From: an uncultured Planctomycetaceae bacterium
GTDB lineage: Bacteria > Planctomycetota > Planctomycetia > Planctomycetales > Planctomycetaceae
Assembly (NCBI GenBank): GCA_903823545.1
Contig: CAIJTL010001033.1
Coordinates: 1-6,618 of the forward strand
Length of the DNA stretch: 6,618 nt
Direction of reading: 5' to 3'
Position 1 is the first letter of the stretch; the number at the start of each line of letters is the position of its first letter. The notes below the pieces were generated by a model. The model had not been told where the DNA came from. It made no database searches and saw nothing but the letters and a program-made list of their open reading frames with translations. Positions 5,595 to 6,618 of the stretch are shown one piece after another. Made by a program: the position numbers and the translations under genes.

Positions 5595-6618
5595 ATGCTT
5601 CATCGACGCGATGCCATGATGCGACTTGGCCAAGTCGGACTGGGGGCGATGACGTTGCCCTCATTACTGCAAGCGGAGTCGGCTCAGCGAGTCGCCAAGC
5701 CGCTGGTGATCGGTGGCGGGAAAGCGAAGGCTTGCATCCTCGTCTATTTGTGGGGCGGGCCGCCTCAACAGGACATGTGGGACTTCAAGCCCGATGCACC
5801 GGAAGGTATCCGGAGTTTGTTTCAGCCGATCGACACCGTTACTCCCGGCATTCAGATTTGTGAGCACATGCCGCAGATCGCTCAGCACTCCGATAAGTTC
5901 GCGATCCTTCGTTCGCTCACACATCCGAGCAACAATCATGAGCCGAGCGTCTATCACACGCTTACCGGGCGAGTGAACAACAACCTCGCAGTGCCGAGGA
6001 ACGCTCGCAACCGTCGCGACTTTCCGACGCTCGGCTCGATCGTCGGACACTTTTCTCCGACCAGCGGCATTCCGGCGACGGTAACGATTCCGCGTCCGAT
6101 CGGTCATGACGGAGTTGTCTACTCCGGAACACACGCCGGGTTTCTCGGCCCGAAATACGATCCGATCGAAACGCAGCCTCCAGCGGAGGTTAATGAAAAA
6201 GCTCCGCACAACTTCTCACTTCCACCCGGTGTTGACGAACATCGTTTGCAACTGCGATACGGCTTGCTCAACTCGGTCGAGTCGATCGATCGCGAGATGC
6301 AGCAAGCCAAGGCAACTCGCGGACTCGACAGCTATCGCGAGCAAGCCTTTCGCATGTTGACCTCACCTGCGGCCAAACGTGCCTTCTCGCTTGACGGTGA
6401 AACGGACCGGCTGCGCGACCGATACGGACGCAACGAATACGGCGAGTGCTTCTTGATGGCACGTCGCTTGGTCGAAGCGGGAGTCCGCTTGGTCACGTTT
6501 ACTTGGTACTACGTTGCTCCCAAAGATGGCAACGTTCTCAATGTGTGGGACAACCACGGCGGGACCGGCTCATTGAATGGAATCACTGGCTACCAAATGC
6601 TCAAAGAGAATTATTGCC
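5595..6618 (+). CDS. DUF1501 protein with Tat signal (5' part, runs off the window)
   Basis: The frame is open from ATG 5595 to the window edge (341 complete codons) with no stop. The N-terminus, HRRDAMMRLGQVGLGAMTLPSLLQA, is a twin-arginine type signal (R4-R5), so the protein is probably exported folded. The body matches DUF1501, a family abundant in planctomycetes and related to the alkaline phosphatase/sulfatase fold: ILVYLWGGPPQQDMWDFKP (48-66), then a CEHMPQIA element (89-96), LRSLTHPSNNHEPSVYHTLTGR (residues 104-125), and WDNHG (318-322), matching the family's W-D-x-H motif. The second half of that fold lies outside the window. DUF1501 genes often accompany DUF1549/DUF1553 cytochrome-type genes in this phylum; here the upstream partner is a toroid repeat protein instead. 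The substrate is unknown. Confidence 0.9.
   Translation, partial: MLHRRDAMMRLGQVGLGAMTLPSLLQAESAQRVAKPLVIGGGKAKACILVYLWGGPPQQDMWDFKPDAPEGIRSLFQPIDTVTPGIQICEHMPQIAQHSDKFAILRSLTHPSNNHEPSVYHTLTGRVNNNLAVPRNARNRRDFPTLGSIVGHFSPTSGIPATVTIPRPIGHDGVVYSGTHAGFLGPKYDPIETQPPAEVNEKAPHNFSLPPGVDEHRLQLRYGLLNSVESIDREMQQAKATRGLDSYREQAFRMLTSPAAKRAFSLDGETDRLRDRYGRNEYGECFLMARRLVEAGVRLVTFTWYYVAPKDGNVLNVWDNHGGTGSLNGITGYQMLKENYC

Noticed and set aside
5070..5633. 187-codon open frame on the minus strand across the toroid/DUF1501 junction
   Set aside because: It is antisense to two convincing genes and shows no family motif, so it is a compositional shadow.

Overview
The window looks like chromosomal DNA from a planctomycete (Planctomycetota, Pirellulales/Planctomycetales type). 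Three things suggest this: a secreted squalene-cyclase-like repeat protein followed by a Tat-exported DUF1501 protein, the style of the MoxR ATPase, and the scarcity of clear Shine-Dalgarno sites. This is inferred from gene content, since no rRNA or other taxonomic marker is present.

Layout. Positions 1-90 hold the 3' end of a rightward gene, possibly MmcQ/YjbR-like. It converges on a leftward trmB (97-903, tRNA m7G46 methyltransferase). A 171-base divergent intergenic region with two inverted-repeat structures separates trmB from rightward truD (1075-2277, tRNA pseudouridine-13 synthase). truD overlaps by 14 bases a gene of the Rpn/PD-(D/E)XK nuclease family (2264-3181). Next comes a MoxR-family AAA+ ATPase (3251-4291). 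A 253-base non-coding gap follows, carrying a long imperfect palindrome (4302-4472) and a perfect 12-bp inverted repeat ending one base before the next start codon. The right end is a tightly spaced pair of exported proteins: an alpha/alpha-toroid repeat protein (4545-5585) and a DUF1501 protein (5595 to the window edge, incomplete).

How the genes fit together. trmB and truD both modify tRNA and may share a control region. The repeat protein and DUF1501 gene look co-translated: AAGGA overlaps the stop codon and the gap is 9 bases. Both products leave the cytoplasm, one by a Sec-type and one by a Tat-type signal. MoxR lacks its usual DUF58/von Willebrand partners immediately downstream.

The most interesting candidate is inside the Rpn gene. 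An in-frame ATG at 2963, preceded by GAGG with an 8-base spacing, would produce the C-terminal 72 residues as a separate protein. That segment contains three tandem four-residue units (GRQE, GREE, GKLE). This matches the known gene-within-gene arrangement of Rpn toxin-antitoxin/anti-phage systems, in which a short C-terminal product (RpnS) blocks the toxic full-length nuclease (RpnL). If real, the window holds a compact defence system translationally overlapped with a tRNA-modification gene.
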